The notes under the pieces: model-generated
Seen by the model: the letters and a program-made list of their open reading frames with translations, nothing else
Told to the model about the DNA's origin: nothing
The model's database searches: none
Position numbers and translations under genes: made by a program
DNA from: Tatumella terrea
GTDB lineage: Bacteria; Pseudomonadota; Gammaproteobacteria; Enterobacterales; Enterobacteriaceae
Assembly: GCF_039523755.1 (NCBI RefSeq)
Contig: NZ_BAAAFX010000011.1
Span: 62,001 to 126,000, forward strand
Length of the DNA stretch: 64,000 bases
Direction: 5' to 3'
In this document: positions 1 through 8,485 of the stretch, in pieces
How positions within the stretch are numbered: the first letter of the stretch is position 1
How the letters are laid out: every line of letters begins with the position of its first letter

Positions 1-2141
1 TCTGCCACGGTATTGGCGTTATCGGCGAATTGTGACGACTGATACTCACCGTTCAGAGTAAAGTGCCATTGTCCCGGTGTGTAATCGAGTCCCACCACAC
101 CTTTATGCTTCGGAGAGAAGGGCACCTGATTACCGTAAGTCTCTCCATGTTCACGGATCACAGCGTTTACATAGGCGTAGCTGGCGTAGACCGACAGATC
201 CTCCAGTGCCGGAGACAGCGCTGACATATCATAACGGACCTGAGATTCCAGCCCGCTGTGTCGGGTTTTGCCGCGGGCCGTGACAGAGTCAGTGATCTGG
301 TCTGAGTCATACTGATTATTGAAATTAATCAGGAAGATCCCGGCTTCGGCACTCAGATAACCATCATCGTATCGGGTTCCGGTTTCCCAGGTCCGTGCTT
401 TTTCCGGCCCGATATTCCCGCTGCTGACCGCTTTACCAATCTGACTGTATTGCACAGTCCCGAACGAGCCTTCGGTATTGGCATACAGGTTCCAGCTATC
501 GGTCAGATGATAGAGTACGCTCAGGGCCGGTAACGGTGCGTTATAGCTGATTTGCTGATGTGTATGAGTCAGAGCATTATTCTGGAACGACTCGATATGC
601 TCAAAGCGCATCCCCGGGGTTACCGTCCAGTTTCCAATATCGATACGGTCATCGGCATAGAACGCATGGGCTTCCGTGCCTGAACGCGTATCCCGGTCAT
701 ACGGGCTATAGGCGGTCGGCAGAATACCGCCGGCCGTCGATGTGTAGTAACGCATTTCATGACTGGATTCGCTGATATAGCGGTAACCGACACTGACTTC
801 CTGGGCGACACCATCAGAAAGGAAACTCTGGCTGTAGCGTGGCTCTATCCCTCTGACCCAGTACTCCCGCGGGGAGAGGGTGAGCTTCTTGCCCTGTTCA
901 AGATAGCCGCTTCGCAGTGTATGGGTGAGGAACCCCTGCACATTAAATTTATGCTGTGTATCCGGCTGGTACTGATAGCCGAGGCTGGCAAGTTCTCTGC
1001 GTCCCCAGAACTGGTCGTAAGGGCGGGTAGACTGCCAGCGATTAGCCTGGTAGTCAGCCCGGCTGAGGCCTCCCGGCATGTCGGCCCGGCCATCGTAATA
1101 TTGCAGCAGGCTGTTAAACGTATTCACACCGTCAGGCGCGTAGCGGCTCTTGAGCATAATATCATCGATACGGGTAGCACTATGCTGGCGCCAGTCGCTG
1201 CCCCGGGTCCCGGAATAGAGCAATGCACTGCCGAAACCGTTATCAGCGGTTCCGCCGACCATCAGGTTATGGGTCTCTTTCGGGCTGTTCTGTGATGAGG
1301 TCGGGCTGAGCATACCCTCGACCCCGGCTTCGATGCCGAAGGTTTTCGGGATAGCCCGGGTCACGTAGTTGACGACCCCGCCGACGCTCTGTGGGCCGTA
1401 CCGCACGGCACCGCCATCCCGTACCACATCGACTGCATCCATGTTTCCCAGAGATACCGGTGCCAGAGACAGTTGCGGTTGCCCGTATGGGGCGTAGGGC
1501 ACAGGGATGCCATCCATCAATATGGTTGAACGTGTTGCGAGACGCGGATTTAACCCGCGAATACCGAAATTCATTGCCAGATCATCGCTACCGGTCCCGT
1601 TATTATCAGGCGCATTGACACCCGGGATACGGTTCATAATATCGCGTATCGTGGTTGCCCCGGTTTTAGCAAAATCCTGGCGGCGGATGACATCGCGGGC
1701 TCCGGGATGTTCAAAAACATCACTTTCCCGGGCTTCCCCGAGCCAGTCACCCACCACGGTCATTGAGTTACCCTGCACGGTGGGGACCGGCTCCAGTGTC
1801 CAGCTGTCGGGACCCAGAGCTTTAGCCTGTAACTGGCTTCCGGTCAGCAGTGCCTGCAGGCCGTCTGCTACCGTGTAGTCACCCTTCAGACCACGGCTTT
1901 GCTTGCCGCGGGTGAGTCCTGCATCCATCGATAACGTAATTCCGCTCTGTGCGGCATACTGGTTCAGCGTGTTATCCAGAGAACCCGCCGCAAGCTGATA
2001 GTGATGCGTTTGCGGCAGAGAAGCGGCGAAGCTCCCGGTAGTGAAAAGGCCCATCCCGGCCAACAGGCTCATACGTAGCCAAAGGGCCAGAGAAGGCGAT
2101 TGCCGCGATCTTCTTACGGATACGTTGTCTGAAGTGGTCAT
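1..2141 (-). CDS. fecA: Ferric citrate TonB-dependent receptor FecA (3' end cut by window edge)
   Basis: Outer-membrane receptor that imports ferric dicitrate using TonB energy and signals to FecR through its N-terminal domain. I translated the minus strand from ATG 2141. It shows a signal peptide ending near SFA, an STN signalling domain (AAGSLDNTLNQYAAQSGITL), a TonB-box-like stretch (SMTVVGDWLGEARE), a plug domain (GATTIRDIMNRIPGV, GIRGLNPRLATRSTILMDG, VRYGPQSVGGVVNYVTRAIP) and then the barrel. Identity to E. coli FecA is very high throughout. About 713 codons are present against 774 in E. coli, so roughly the last 60-70 residues lie outside the window. It follows fecR after 94 bp, as in E. 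coli. The fecBCDE transporter genes would lie beyond the left edge and cannot be checked here. Confidence 0.95.
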   Translation of the reverse strand, partial: MTTSDNVSVRRSRQSPSLALWLRMSLLAGMGLFTTGSFAASLPQTHHYQLAAGSLDNTLNQYAAQSGITLSMDAGLTRGKQSRGLKGDYTVADGLQALLTGSQLQAKALGPDSWTLEPVPTVQGNSMTVVGDWLGEARESDVFEHPGARDVIRRQDFAKTGATTIRDIMNRIPGVNAPDNNGTGSDDLAMNFGIRGLNPRLATRSTILMDGIPVPYAPYGQPQLSLAPVSLGNMDAVDVVRDGGAVRYGPQSVGGVVNYVTRAIPKTFGIEAGVEGMLSPTSSQNSPKETHNLMVGGTADNGFGSALLYSGTRGSDWRQHSATRIDDIMLKSRYAPDGVNTFNSLLQYYDGRADMPGGLSRADYQANRWQSTRPYDQFWGRRELASLGYQYQPDTQHKFNVQGFLTHTLRSGYLEQGKKLTLSPREYWVRGIEPRYSQSFLSDGVAQEVSVGYRYISESSHEMRYYTSTAGGILPTAYSPYDRDTRSGTEAHAFYADDRIDIGNWTVTPGMRFEHIESFQNNALTHTHQQISYNAPLPALSVLYHLTDSWNLYANTEGSFGTVQYSQIGKAVSSGNIGPEKARTWETGTRYDDGYLSAEAGIFLINFNNQYDSDQITDSVTARGKTRHSGLESQVRYDMSALSPALEDLSVYASYAYVNAVIREHGETYGNQVPFSPKHKGVVGLDYTPGQWHFTLNGEYQSSQFADNANTVA

Positions 2142-2235
2142 ACTTTCTCCATCATAATTTTTTTAGTATTCACTGATGAAGTCGTATGAGAATGGGAAAA
2201 GTACAAAAAGGAATGATAATTTTTATTATTATCGT

Positions 2236-3195
2236 TCACCTTTTGTTGCTGATGACGATAACGTACTGTGTCAGGGTATGGATTGTCACCGGCAGTGTTG
2301 CGGAAATAGCCGTCAGGGTGGCTTTAAGGTTAAATATCGGAAAGGTGCCGCTCAGACGGAATTCCCCTGCGGTCCCTGTACAGCGAATCAGTCCACGGTG
2401 ATAACGGGATAGCGTTGCCACTACCTCACTCAGCGGCTGGTCACTGAAACTGAGGATCCCCCGTTGCCATCCGGTTTCCTGAGGGTCTGCCGGTTGAATC
2501 GCCGAAAAAGCGTGACGGGTAAAGCGCAGACTTTCCCCTGCACGCACCAGCCTGAACTGACCGGGGGCATCCGGTACCCCGACCTTTACCGCATGTTCAC
2601 TGACCGTGAGTAATGTACTCTCCTCGTCCTGTCTGACAGAAAAAACAGTCCCGAGCGCCGTCATCACTCCCTGGCGGGTCTGCACCCGAAATGGACGGTG
2701 CAGGCTGTCTTTGCCGGTAGTGATTGCAATATCACCGTAAAGCAGCCGGACCAGACGTTGCTGCGGGTCAAAACGGATATTGACGGCAGTTCCGGTATTC
2801 AGCGCCAGGGAGGAGCCGTCAGCCAGTTGCTGCTGCATCATCTGCCCTTTCGCCGTATGGTAATCGGCCCGCAGACCTTCAGCTATGTCGGAGTGCCATA
2901 CCGGCCAGCCGGTAGCGGCGCCACCGAATAGCAGTAGCAGTCCTTTCAGTACCGAACGGCGTGTTGCCGCAGAGTCCTTCAGTAAACACCGGCCGGAGCC
3001 GGCAGGCAGGTCTGTGATCTGCTGACGCAGGGCTTCAACCTGTTGCCATGCCCACTGATTATCGGTATTTCCGCTCATCCATTGCTGCCACTGCCTGGTC
3101 TGTAGCGGTGTCACCTGCGGATCATTGAGCTGTGCATACCACCAGGATGCCGAGCGTAGTGCGCGCCGTCTGGCGTCTGTCAGCGAACCCTGCAT
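2236..3195 (-). CDS. fecR: FecR, inner-membrane transducer of the ferric citrate signal
   Basis: FecR receives the FecA signal in the periplasm and activates the sigma factor FecI. The N-terminal half has the DUF4880-type region (RRRALRSASWWYAQL, DNQWAWQQVEALR), then one membrane segment (KGLLLLFGGAATGWPVW), then the periplasmic FecR domain (GEGL/TAKGQ region, ITTGKDSLHRPFRVQTRQG, LTALGTVFSVRQ). I start it at ATG 3195, giving 319 residues against 317 in E. coli. Upstream codons in the same frame add 11 residues but overlap fecI. At 3195 the fecI stop and the fecR start share one base (TGATG), which implies translational coupling. Confidence 0.95.
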   Translation of the reverse strand: MQGSLTDARRRALRSASWWYAQLNDPQVTPLQTRQWQQWMSGNTDNQWAWQQVEALRQQITDLPAGSGRCLLKDSAATRRSVLKGLLLLFGGAATGWPVWHSDIAEGLRADYHTAKGQMMQQQLADGSSLALNTGTAVNIRFDPQQRLVRLLYGDIAITTGKDSLHRPFRVQTRQGVMTALGTVFSVRQDEESTLLTVSEHAVKVGVPDAPGQFRLVRAGESLRFTRHAFSAIQPADPQETGWQRGILSFSDQPLSEVVATLSRYHRGLIRCTGTAGEFRLSGTFPIFNLKATLTAISATLPVTIHTLTQYVIVISNKR

Positions 3196-3716
3196 CACAG
3201 TCCGTTCTCCAGCCGGAAGAGCAGACAATGCTCCGTGGCTTTAGCGATATATTTTTTCACCGAGCTGACTGATACGCCCAGGGCTTCTGCAATATCGCGA
3301 TATTGCATTCCGTCCAGCTGAGAAAACAGAAAAGCCTTGCGGGTTTTTTCACTGAGAGTGTCCAGCATGCGATCGACCTGTTGCAGGGTTTCCAGCTGGA
3401 TCTGTCGGGTTTCTTCTGACGGGCGCTGTGCTTCCGGCAGAGATGCCAGCATCTGCAAATAACTTTTTTCCAGTGCCTGACGGCGGAACAGATCGACCAT
3501 GACCCGGTTCGCTACCGTACACAGAAAAGATTTCGGGTCGCGGATGGTCTGTGTCGTGTCTTTCCCGAGGAGCCTTAAAAAAGTGTCCTGGGCCACGTCT
3601 TCGGCATCAAAAGAGGAGTGTAATTTCCGCGTAAGCCATACCGTTAACCAGCCATGATGTGAATGATAAAGCTTATCAAGCGTCAGGCCGGAGGAGGGAA
3701 GGACGGAATCAGTCAT
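3195..3716 (-). CDS. fecI: FecI, ECF sigma factor for ferric citrate uptake
   Basis: Extracytoplasmic-function sigma-70 factor that directs RNA polymerase to the fecA promoter when released by FecR. Region 2 is visible as SFDAEDVAQDTFLRLL with DPKSFLCTVANRVMVDLFRR, and region 4 as YRDIAEALGVSVSSVKKYIAKA. Starting at ATG 3716 gives 173 residues, the E. coli length. An in-frame ATG at 3731 would add five residues, and neither start has a strong ribosome-binding site. It is the first gene of a fecIR unit preceded by a Fur box. Confidence 0.95.
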   Translation of the reverse strand: MTDSVLPSSGLTLDKLYHSHHGWLTVWLTRKLHSSFDAEDVAQDTFLRLLGKDTTQTIRDPKSFLCTVANRVMVDLFRRQALEKSYLQMLASLPEAQRPSEETRQIQLETLQQVDRMLDTLSEKTRKAFLFSQLDGMQYRDIAEALGVSVSSVKKYIAKATEHCLLFRLENGL

Positions 3717-3758
3717 GGCAGCAGGCGTCACATGTTAAGGTCAGACTGCATATTAATA

Positions 3759-3773
3759 TGAGAATAGTTATCA
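3759..3773 (-). promoter_or_regulatory. Fur box upstream of fecIR
   Basis: TGAGAATAGTTATCA matches the 15-bp Fur core TGATAATNATTATCA at all but two positions and lies 43 bp upstream of the fecI start. Fur repression of fecIR under iron sufficiency is the known arrangement in E. coli. The site also faces the divergent acid phosphatase gene, more than 110 bp away. Confidence 0.8.
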
Positions 3774-3890
3774 TTTCAATGCCGGGCGTATTTATCGCAT
3801 CGGATAACGGGTCAGGTGATTTGCGTTGATCATTAAATTGTCATACTGTCGGGATACTATGCCCGGAAATTTTCTGAGAGAGCCAACGTG

Positions 3891-4637
3891 ATGAAAAGTC
3901 AGTTAAAAATCCTGCCCCTCATTCTGCTCCCGCTGGTCAGCTTTGCATCGCGAAGTGCTGATGTCCCTGCAGTCTGTGCCCCGAAAACCTATGAAATGGC
4001 TCTGCGTTATCAGCAGAAATCTGCAGAGATTATGGCCCTGCAGCTGCAGACCTACAAATTTGCACAGCAGACCTTTCAGGCAAAAGTTGCCCGACTGGCG
4101 GAGCCGGAAAAAGCGGCAGTGGTGTTGGACCTGGATGAAACTGTACTGGACAACACGCCGTTAATGGTCAGGGATATCGAAAATTGCCACGATTTCACCC
4201 GTTGGGATACGTGGGATGAATGGGAGAAATCGGGACATCCCGGGCTTATCCCTGGTGCGAAAGCGTTTCTGCAGGCCGTGAATGCGAAGAAGGTGCATAT
4301 TTTTTATGTCTCCGACCGCAGTCAGGCGAATAAAGCACAGACTCTGGCATTACTCCGTTCGCTGGGGTTACCTCAGGTATCAGAAGACAATGTTTTGCTG
4401 GATACCGCCTCTAAGCAGGCCAGACGCGCCACCATCCGTCAGCACTACTCCATCATCATGTTATTCGGAGACAGTCTGCCGGATCTCTCGGCGCAGTTTA
4501 AGAATAAAAAAACCACCGATCAGCAGCGCCAGTTAGTCGCAGAGAACGAAGCGCATTTTGCTGATGACTGGATTGTGTTACCGAACGCCGCCTATGGTTC
4601 CTGGACGGATGCCACCCTGACGCCATGGAAGCACTGA
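3891..4637 (+). CDS. Class C acid phosphatase, lipoprotein e(P4)-like HAD family
   Basis: Secreted HAD-superfamily phosphatase of the e(P4)/5'-nucleotidase family, expected to remove phosphate from nucleotides or other phosphomonoesters in the periplasm. A signal peptide (residues about 1-23) precedes the catalytic motif VVLDLDETVLDN (D80 and D82 as nucleophile and acid/base) and the metal-binding motif FGDSLPD (D194, D198). The family's tryptophan-rich WDTWDEWEK stretch is present near residues 105-112. A typical lipobox cysteine is not obvious, so it is probably soluble rather than lipid-anchored. A GTG lies just before the ATG at 3891; I prefer the ATG because of the GAGAGAG upstream. It is divergent from fecI. 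Confidence 0.85.
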   Translation: MKSQLKILPLILLPLVSFASRSADVPAVCAPKTYEMALRYQQKSAEIMALQLQTYKFAQQTFQAKVARLAEPEKAAVVLDLDETVLDNTPLMVRDIENCHDFTRWDTWDEWEKSGHPGLIPGAKAFLQAVNAKKVHIFYVSDRSQANKAQTLALLRSLGLPQVSEDNVLLDTASKQARRATIRQHYSIIMLFGDSLPDLSAQFKNKKTTDQQRQLVAENEAHFADDWIVLPNAAYGSWTDATLTPWKH

Positions 4638-4830
4638 GGAGTTAAGGTCGGGAAGTGACTTCTCACCGACTGACCGGCCTGGTCCTCTGAACAGTGAAAC
4701 GTCCGGGGGACGACCGGCAGTCGATATATTTTCCTGCCGGCTTTTGGTAACGTCTGCCCGCTTATCCTGCCCCTTTGGCCTGCTTTCCGTGAGAGGGGGC
4801 AGGCTGGCATGATCACCGGTCAACGGGGAG

Positions 4831-5415
4831 TTACATTAACTGATTCAGGGCCGCGTACTGCAGCAGCATAATGGTTTTCCCGTCATTGATGGTGCCGTTG
4901 TTCATGGCCTGCATGGCTTCGGTAAAGGGCATTTCAAGCACTTCCAAATCTTCGCCTTCTTCTGACAGTCCGCCTCCGCGGGAAACCCGATCTTCAGGAT
5001 GATATTCCGCGACAAACAGATGTAACTTTTCGGTGACCGATCCTGGACTCATCCAGGCCTCAAAGACTTTTCTGACGTGGCTTATCCGGTAGCCGGTTTC
5101 CTCTTCGGCCTCCTGACGCACCCGGGTCTCAGGGTCTTCTGCTTCCAGTAACCCGGCCGCGACTTCAATCAGCATACCTTCGCCACCATTAACAAAGGCG
5201 GGCAGCCTGAATTGCCGGGTCAGGATCACCGTCCTTTTCTCCCGGTTAAAAAGTAATACCGCCGCACCGTCACCGTGATCATAGGCCTCACGGTTTAACC
5301 GCTGCCACGAGCCGTCATGGCGCTGAAAATCAAAGGTATATTTCTCCAGCAGATACCAGTCATCAGAAAGTGTTCTGACATCGACTATCCGGATTCTGTC
5401 ATTCGGTGATTTCAC
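4831..5415 (-). CDS. nudK: Nudix hydrolase NudK (GDP-mannose pyrophosphatase)
   Basis: Hydrolyses GDP-mannose and related nucleoside diphosphate sugars, limiting substrate for cell-surface polysaccharide. The protein has 194 residues (E. coli NudK 191). It shows the Nudix region VAAGLLEAEDPETRVRQEAE followed by EETGY, with the flanking family sequences VILTRQFRLPAFVNGG, FEAWMSPGSVTEKLH and VAEYHPEDR. The substrate is inferred from close similarity to E. coli NudK. It stands alone between non-coding stretches. Confidence 0.9.
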   Translation of the reverse strand: MKSPNDRIRIVDVRTLSDDWYLLEKYTFDFQRHDGSWQRLNREAYDHGDGAAVLLFNREKRTVILTRQFRLPAFVNGGEGMLIEVAAGLLEAEDPETRVRQEAEEETGYRISHVRKVFEAWMSPGSVTEKLHLFVAEYHPEDRVSRGGGLSEEGEDLEVLEMPFTEAMQAMNNGTINDGKTIMLLQYAALNQLM

Positions 5416-6508
5416 GGTATGGTCTCCATCGGGTGGGCCGTCGGGAAGATAATCCCGTCATTCTTCTGTACCTTAACAGGCAATCAGTGTCGGGGGGAGG
5501 GGGCTATACCATAAAAAAAGACAATCCAGGCTACCTTTTCACCGGGCGCGTAGCTCAGAAGCTAACGTTCGCGCTCAGGTCCTGACAGAGGCGCTCATAT
5601 TGTCACTGGGCGATGACGAGTCGGTATCCGGCCCGGCTCTGGCGGTACCCTGTTAGCGGTCATCGGGGGAAAAACCTCCCCCTCTTTTTCCGTCGGGTTT
5701 GTGTTCCTCCACGATCACCGGACATCCGGAAGGGCTACCCTCCGGGGCATCGGCCGCTGAACCGATTGACGTTTATGCTGATGTGCCGGCAATACCAGAC
5801 TGAATATCGCTGTATTGTGAAAGCGTCTGCGCATTGTGCTGCTTTCATGACAATAATTCGTAAAAAGAAGGGTATTTACTTTATGAGAGTGATTATTTTT
5901 TGGGATATTGTGCCCAGGAAAAAGTCCTCACTTAAAATCCAGAGAGGATGGATAAATATAAATAAAAAGCTGATTCGTTTATCTATATCTGCGGGTGACG
6001 GAGGCGGTATCCATATTATGTTTTACAGGCGACGGCGAGTGAAAGCCTGCTATCGGTTGCGATGTCTGCCGCTGAAGGCGGAGTTGCTATGCCGTAAAAA
6101 TGCGTGCGTTAATTAATTGTTTATATATTTGGTGCTGAATGTTTTGTAAATGATGTGTGATGTTGTATTTCCTGAAAGGAAAAGAGCTCATATTTTCATA
6201 AAAAGCAGATACGCACTATTTCCGGGTGTTTTCATAAAGCCCTTAATTTTCAGGCTGTTGTTGTTTATGGTCGCCCGCCATTTACCAGGAAGAGGCATGG
6301 AGAAACGCGATAAATCACGAATAAGAAATGAAAATATACGGTAAAAAGAAGAAATATTCTCTTTTTCCACGGAATAAGTTTTTATTATGCCGGATGGCCC
6401 GGGTCATTTTTTTATTTTATATTTACTGATGAATAAAGCGCCGAAACTATTAAAAAAAGAGCAAGAAAGTGCTTTATCGGGTCCGGAAAATCAGGTACAT
6501 TTTCAGAC
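5416..6508. other. Long interval without convincing genes between nudK and spf
   Basis: About 1.1 kb. The left part (to about 5830) has normal base composition. The right part (about 5840-6490) is clearly AT-rich. The longest open frame (plus strand 5613-6116) gives a basic, cysteine- and arginine-scattered sequence with no recognisable domain and no good ribosome-binding site, so I do not call it. Position 5545-5560 carries a short string resembling the 5' end of a tRNA, without the remainder. In E. coli polA sits directly upstream of spf; here it does not. Confidence 0.6.
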
Positions 6509-6617
6509 GTAGGGTACAGAGGTAAGATGTTCTATCTTTCAGACCTTTTACTTCACGTAATCGGATTTGGCTGAATATTAGCCGCCCCGGTCATTTCGGT
6601 GACCGGGGCGTTTTTTA
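6509..6617 (+). ncRNA. spf: Spot 42 small RNA
   Basis: Hfq-dependent regulatory RNA that represses secondary carbon metabolism genes when glucose is present. The sequence is almost identical to E. coli Spot 42 from GTAGGGTACAGAGGTAAG through the unstructured middle (ACTTCACGTAATCGGATTTG) to the terminator hairpin GCCCCGGTCATTTCGGTGACCGGGGC with six T residues (6591-6616). Only the terminator loop and a few bases differ. It sits next to engB as in E. coli, but polA is missing from its usual upstream position. Confidence 0.95.
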
Positions 6618-6661
6618 TGGGAAACAGGGCGAGGGTACCGGCAGGAAACCCGGTGCAGGAA

Positions 6662-7309
6662 TTAAACGTCGGCGTTATCTCCGGCACTGACGGAATAAGT
6701 ACTGAACCACTCGTCCAGTTTATTTTTTAATTTATCAACGCCAATTTTCTTCAGTGAAGAAAACATTTCTACCTGAACGTCGCCTTCAAACGATTGGCTG
6801 TGCTCACGTACCAGGTTCAGTTGTTTTTTCCGGGCACCGGAGGCCAGTTTATCGGCTTTGGTCAGTAACACCAGTACAGGAATATGGCTGTTAACGGCCC
6901 ATTGCACCATCTGCTGATCGAGGTCTTTCATCGGATGGCGGATGTCCATCAGAATGACCAGTCCTTTTAATGAATCCCGCTTTTGCAGATATTCCGCCAG
7001 CGCGCGTTGCCACTTCAGTTTCATCTCTTCCGGGACTTCTGCGTAACCATAACCCGGTAAATCCACCAGACGATAGCCGTCAGCGACTTCAAACAGGTTA
7101 ATCAGCTGGGTCCTGCCGGGGGTTTTACTGGTACGGGCCAGCGACTTCTGATTGGTTAACGTATTTAACGCACTGGATTTACCTGCATTAGAACGTCCGG
7201 CAAAAGCCACTTCCACACCACTATCGACAGGCAGATGGCGAATGTCCGGGGCACTGGTAACAAAGTGGGTAACGTGATAATTCCATCCAGACAAGGTCAA
7301 ACTCCGCAT
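6662..7309 (-). CDS. engB: Ribosome biogenesis GTPase EngB (YihA/YsxC)
   Basis: Essential TrmE-Era-like GTPase used in late assembly of the 50S subunit. All G motifs are present: GRSNAGKSSALN (G1), TPGRTQ (G2), DLPGYGYA (G3), LLTKADKL (G4) and SSLKKIG (G5). It has 215 residues against 210 in E. coli. It is transcribed toward spf and is divergent from yihI, the E. coli arrangement. Confidence 0.95.
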   Translation of the reverse strand: MRSLTLSGWNYHVTHFVTSAPDIRHLPVDSGVEVAFAGRSNAGKSSALNTLTNQKSLARTSKTPGRTQLINLFEVADGYRLVDLPGYGYAEVPEEMKLKWQRALAEYLQKRDSLKGLVILMDIRHPMKDLDQQMVQWAVNSHIPVLVLLTKADKLASGARKKQLNLVREHSQSFEGDVQVEMFSSLKKIGVDKLKNKLDEWFSTYSVSAGDNADV

Positions 7310-7744
7310 AATAAGGTCAGGGTAATAACGGCAGTATACCTGTTATGGCGGCAAAGTGCCTGTATACAATGTGATCCGCGACCGATTTGATTGCCGGTGA
7401 TACCCGGCGGGAACGTTCGTCGGTGACCGGTGATGCGCGCTGTTCAGCCTCCGTCATATCACCGGTCTGAGATCAGACGCACACTGGTGTGTTATCCCCT
7501 GACCCGCGGGTTTTCCTGCTATTGTTACACAGACAGGTTAACCGCCCGGCGGTTGACTCAGGGCTGATCTGCGGGGGGAGAAATACCGGTTGCCGGGCCA
7601 CATAACGGGCTTCGCGGAGCTGCAACAGGCCTCCGGGTTCTGATAAATGCGCGATACCCGCAGCTGTCGCTTTTTTATTGTGCTGGTTTCTGCTAGATTC
7701 CGCCGCAATTCTATACTAAAGAAAAACCATTGAGACTGAACACC
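7310..7744. other. engB-yihI intergenic region
   Basis: About 435 bp between divergent genes, so it must hold both promoters. In E. coli the CsrA-sequestering RNA CsrC lies here. I looked for its hallmark, many GGA-bearing hairpin loops, on both strands and did not find it. Open frames here (minus strand 7538-8089) are only shadows of yihI running outward. Confidence 0.5.
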
Positions 7745-8257
7745 ATGAAACAACCTGCCAAAGCACCGCGCGGTAAATCCGCACCTCAGCGTAAAACGCG
7801 CGCCGAACTGAATATGGAAGGCCGTGACCGTCAGCGGCAGAAAAGACATAAAGGCCTGACGGCCGGTAGCCGAGCAAACCCGGCCAATGCTCAGGGCAAT
7901 GGTAAAGGTAAAGACAAAGCGCTGAACGACCCGCGTCTGGGCAGTAAAAAACCTGTGCCTCTGGTTGCCGAAGGCGCAGTGGCCGCAAAACCCGTGGTTA
8001 AGCCCCGCGAAGTGGCTCCTGCGCTCAGCGCCCGTGAAGAACTGGCCGCGCTGGAAAGCAATGAGCGTCTGGATACTTTGCTGGATCAACTGGAAAATGG
8101 CGTGAAGTTGTCTGCAGAAGAGCAGACCTGGCTGGATACGACGCTGGACCGTATCGAAGTCCTGATGGAAAAACTGGGTATTGATCTGGATGAAGACAGC
8201 GAAACGCAGGATGCTGAAGCAGAAGAAGATATGTACCGGTTACTTAAGGGTAACTAA
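7745..8257 (+). CDS. yihI: Der GTPase-activating protein YihI
   Basis: Stimulates GTP hydrolysis by the ribosome assembly GTPase Der and so restrains 50S maturation. The N-terminal half (about residues 1-80) is highly basic and low in complexity, with KAPRGKSAPQRKTRAELN and QRQKRHKGLTAGSR. The C-terminal half is acidic and helical (RLDTLLDQLENGVKLSAEEQ, DRIEVLMEKLGI, then an acidic tail EDSETQDAEAEED). I start at ATG 7745 (MKQPAKAPRG), which matches E. coli; an in-frame ATG 15 bases upstream is less likely. Confidence 0.93.
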   Translation: MKQPAKAPRGKSAPQRKTRAELNMEGRDRQRQKRHKGLTAGSRANPANAQGNGKGKDKALNDPRLGSKKPVPLVAEGAVAAKPVVKPREVAPALSAREELAALESNERLDTLLDQLENGVKLSAEEQTWLDTTLDRIEVLMEKLGIDLDEDSETQDAEAEEDMYRLLKGN

Positions 8258-8312
8258 TCAGTTTTCCGGGGTGCAGAGTAAATTTTGTACCCTTCACTGA
8301 GAATAGTTAACC

Positions 8313-8483
8313 ATGCTTTGGCCAGGATCAATATTAGCGCTGTTGTATGCGTGTTTTCTCCTGTTCTTCTTAGGTAAACTACGGCGTCTGTCACGATTGA
8401 AATCGCGGTTGCGTCGCCGATACCGGCCCCCTTCTTCCGGAGTTGCGCGATCTGCTTTCAGAGCCCGCCACCGGAAGGAGTGA
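8313..8483 (+). CDS. Small hypothetical membrane protein (56 aa) upstream of hemN
   Basis: A 56-residue frame reading MLWPGSILALLYACFLLFFL and then a strongly basic tail (LRRLSRLKSRLRRRYRPP). One N-terminal transmembrane helix followed by positive charges predicts a cytoplasmic-tail inner-membrane peptide. Its stop codon (8481-8483) directly follows the AGGAG that serves hemN, whose ATG begins at 8486, so translation of the two could be coupled. The ribosome-binding site of the small gene itself is weak. I do not recognise a family, and the call rests on composition and position. Confidence 0.45.
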   Translation: MLWPGSILALLYACFLLFFLGKLRRLSRLKSRLRRRYRPPSSGVARSAFRARHRKE

Positions 8484-8485
8484 GT

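Noticed and set aside
5544..5575. String GGGCGCGTAGCTCAG resembling the 5' end of a tRNA
   Set aside because: The D-arm, anticodon stem, T-arm (GGTTCGAATC) and CCA end do not follow in order. At most a degraded fragment, possibly chance.
5613..6116. 167-codon open frame between nudK and spf
   Set aside because: Composition changes midway, the sequence is arginine/cysteine-scattered with no domain, and there is no ribosome-binding site.
7310..7744. Possible CsrC RNA in the engB-yihI gap, as in E. coli
   Set aside because: Few GGA motifs on either strand and no series of GGA-loop hairpins or matching terminator.
7538..8089. 183-codon minus-strand frame over yihI
   Set aside because: Antisense shadow of yihI; phenylalanine/arginine-rich translation without a domain.
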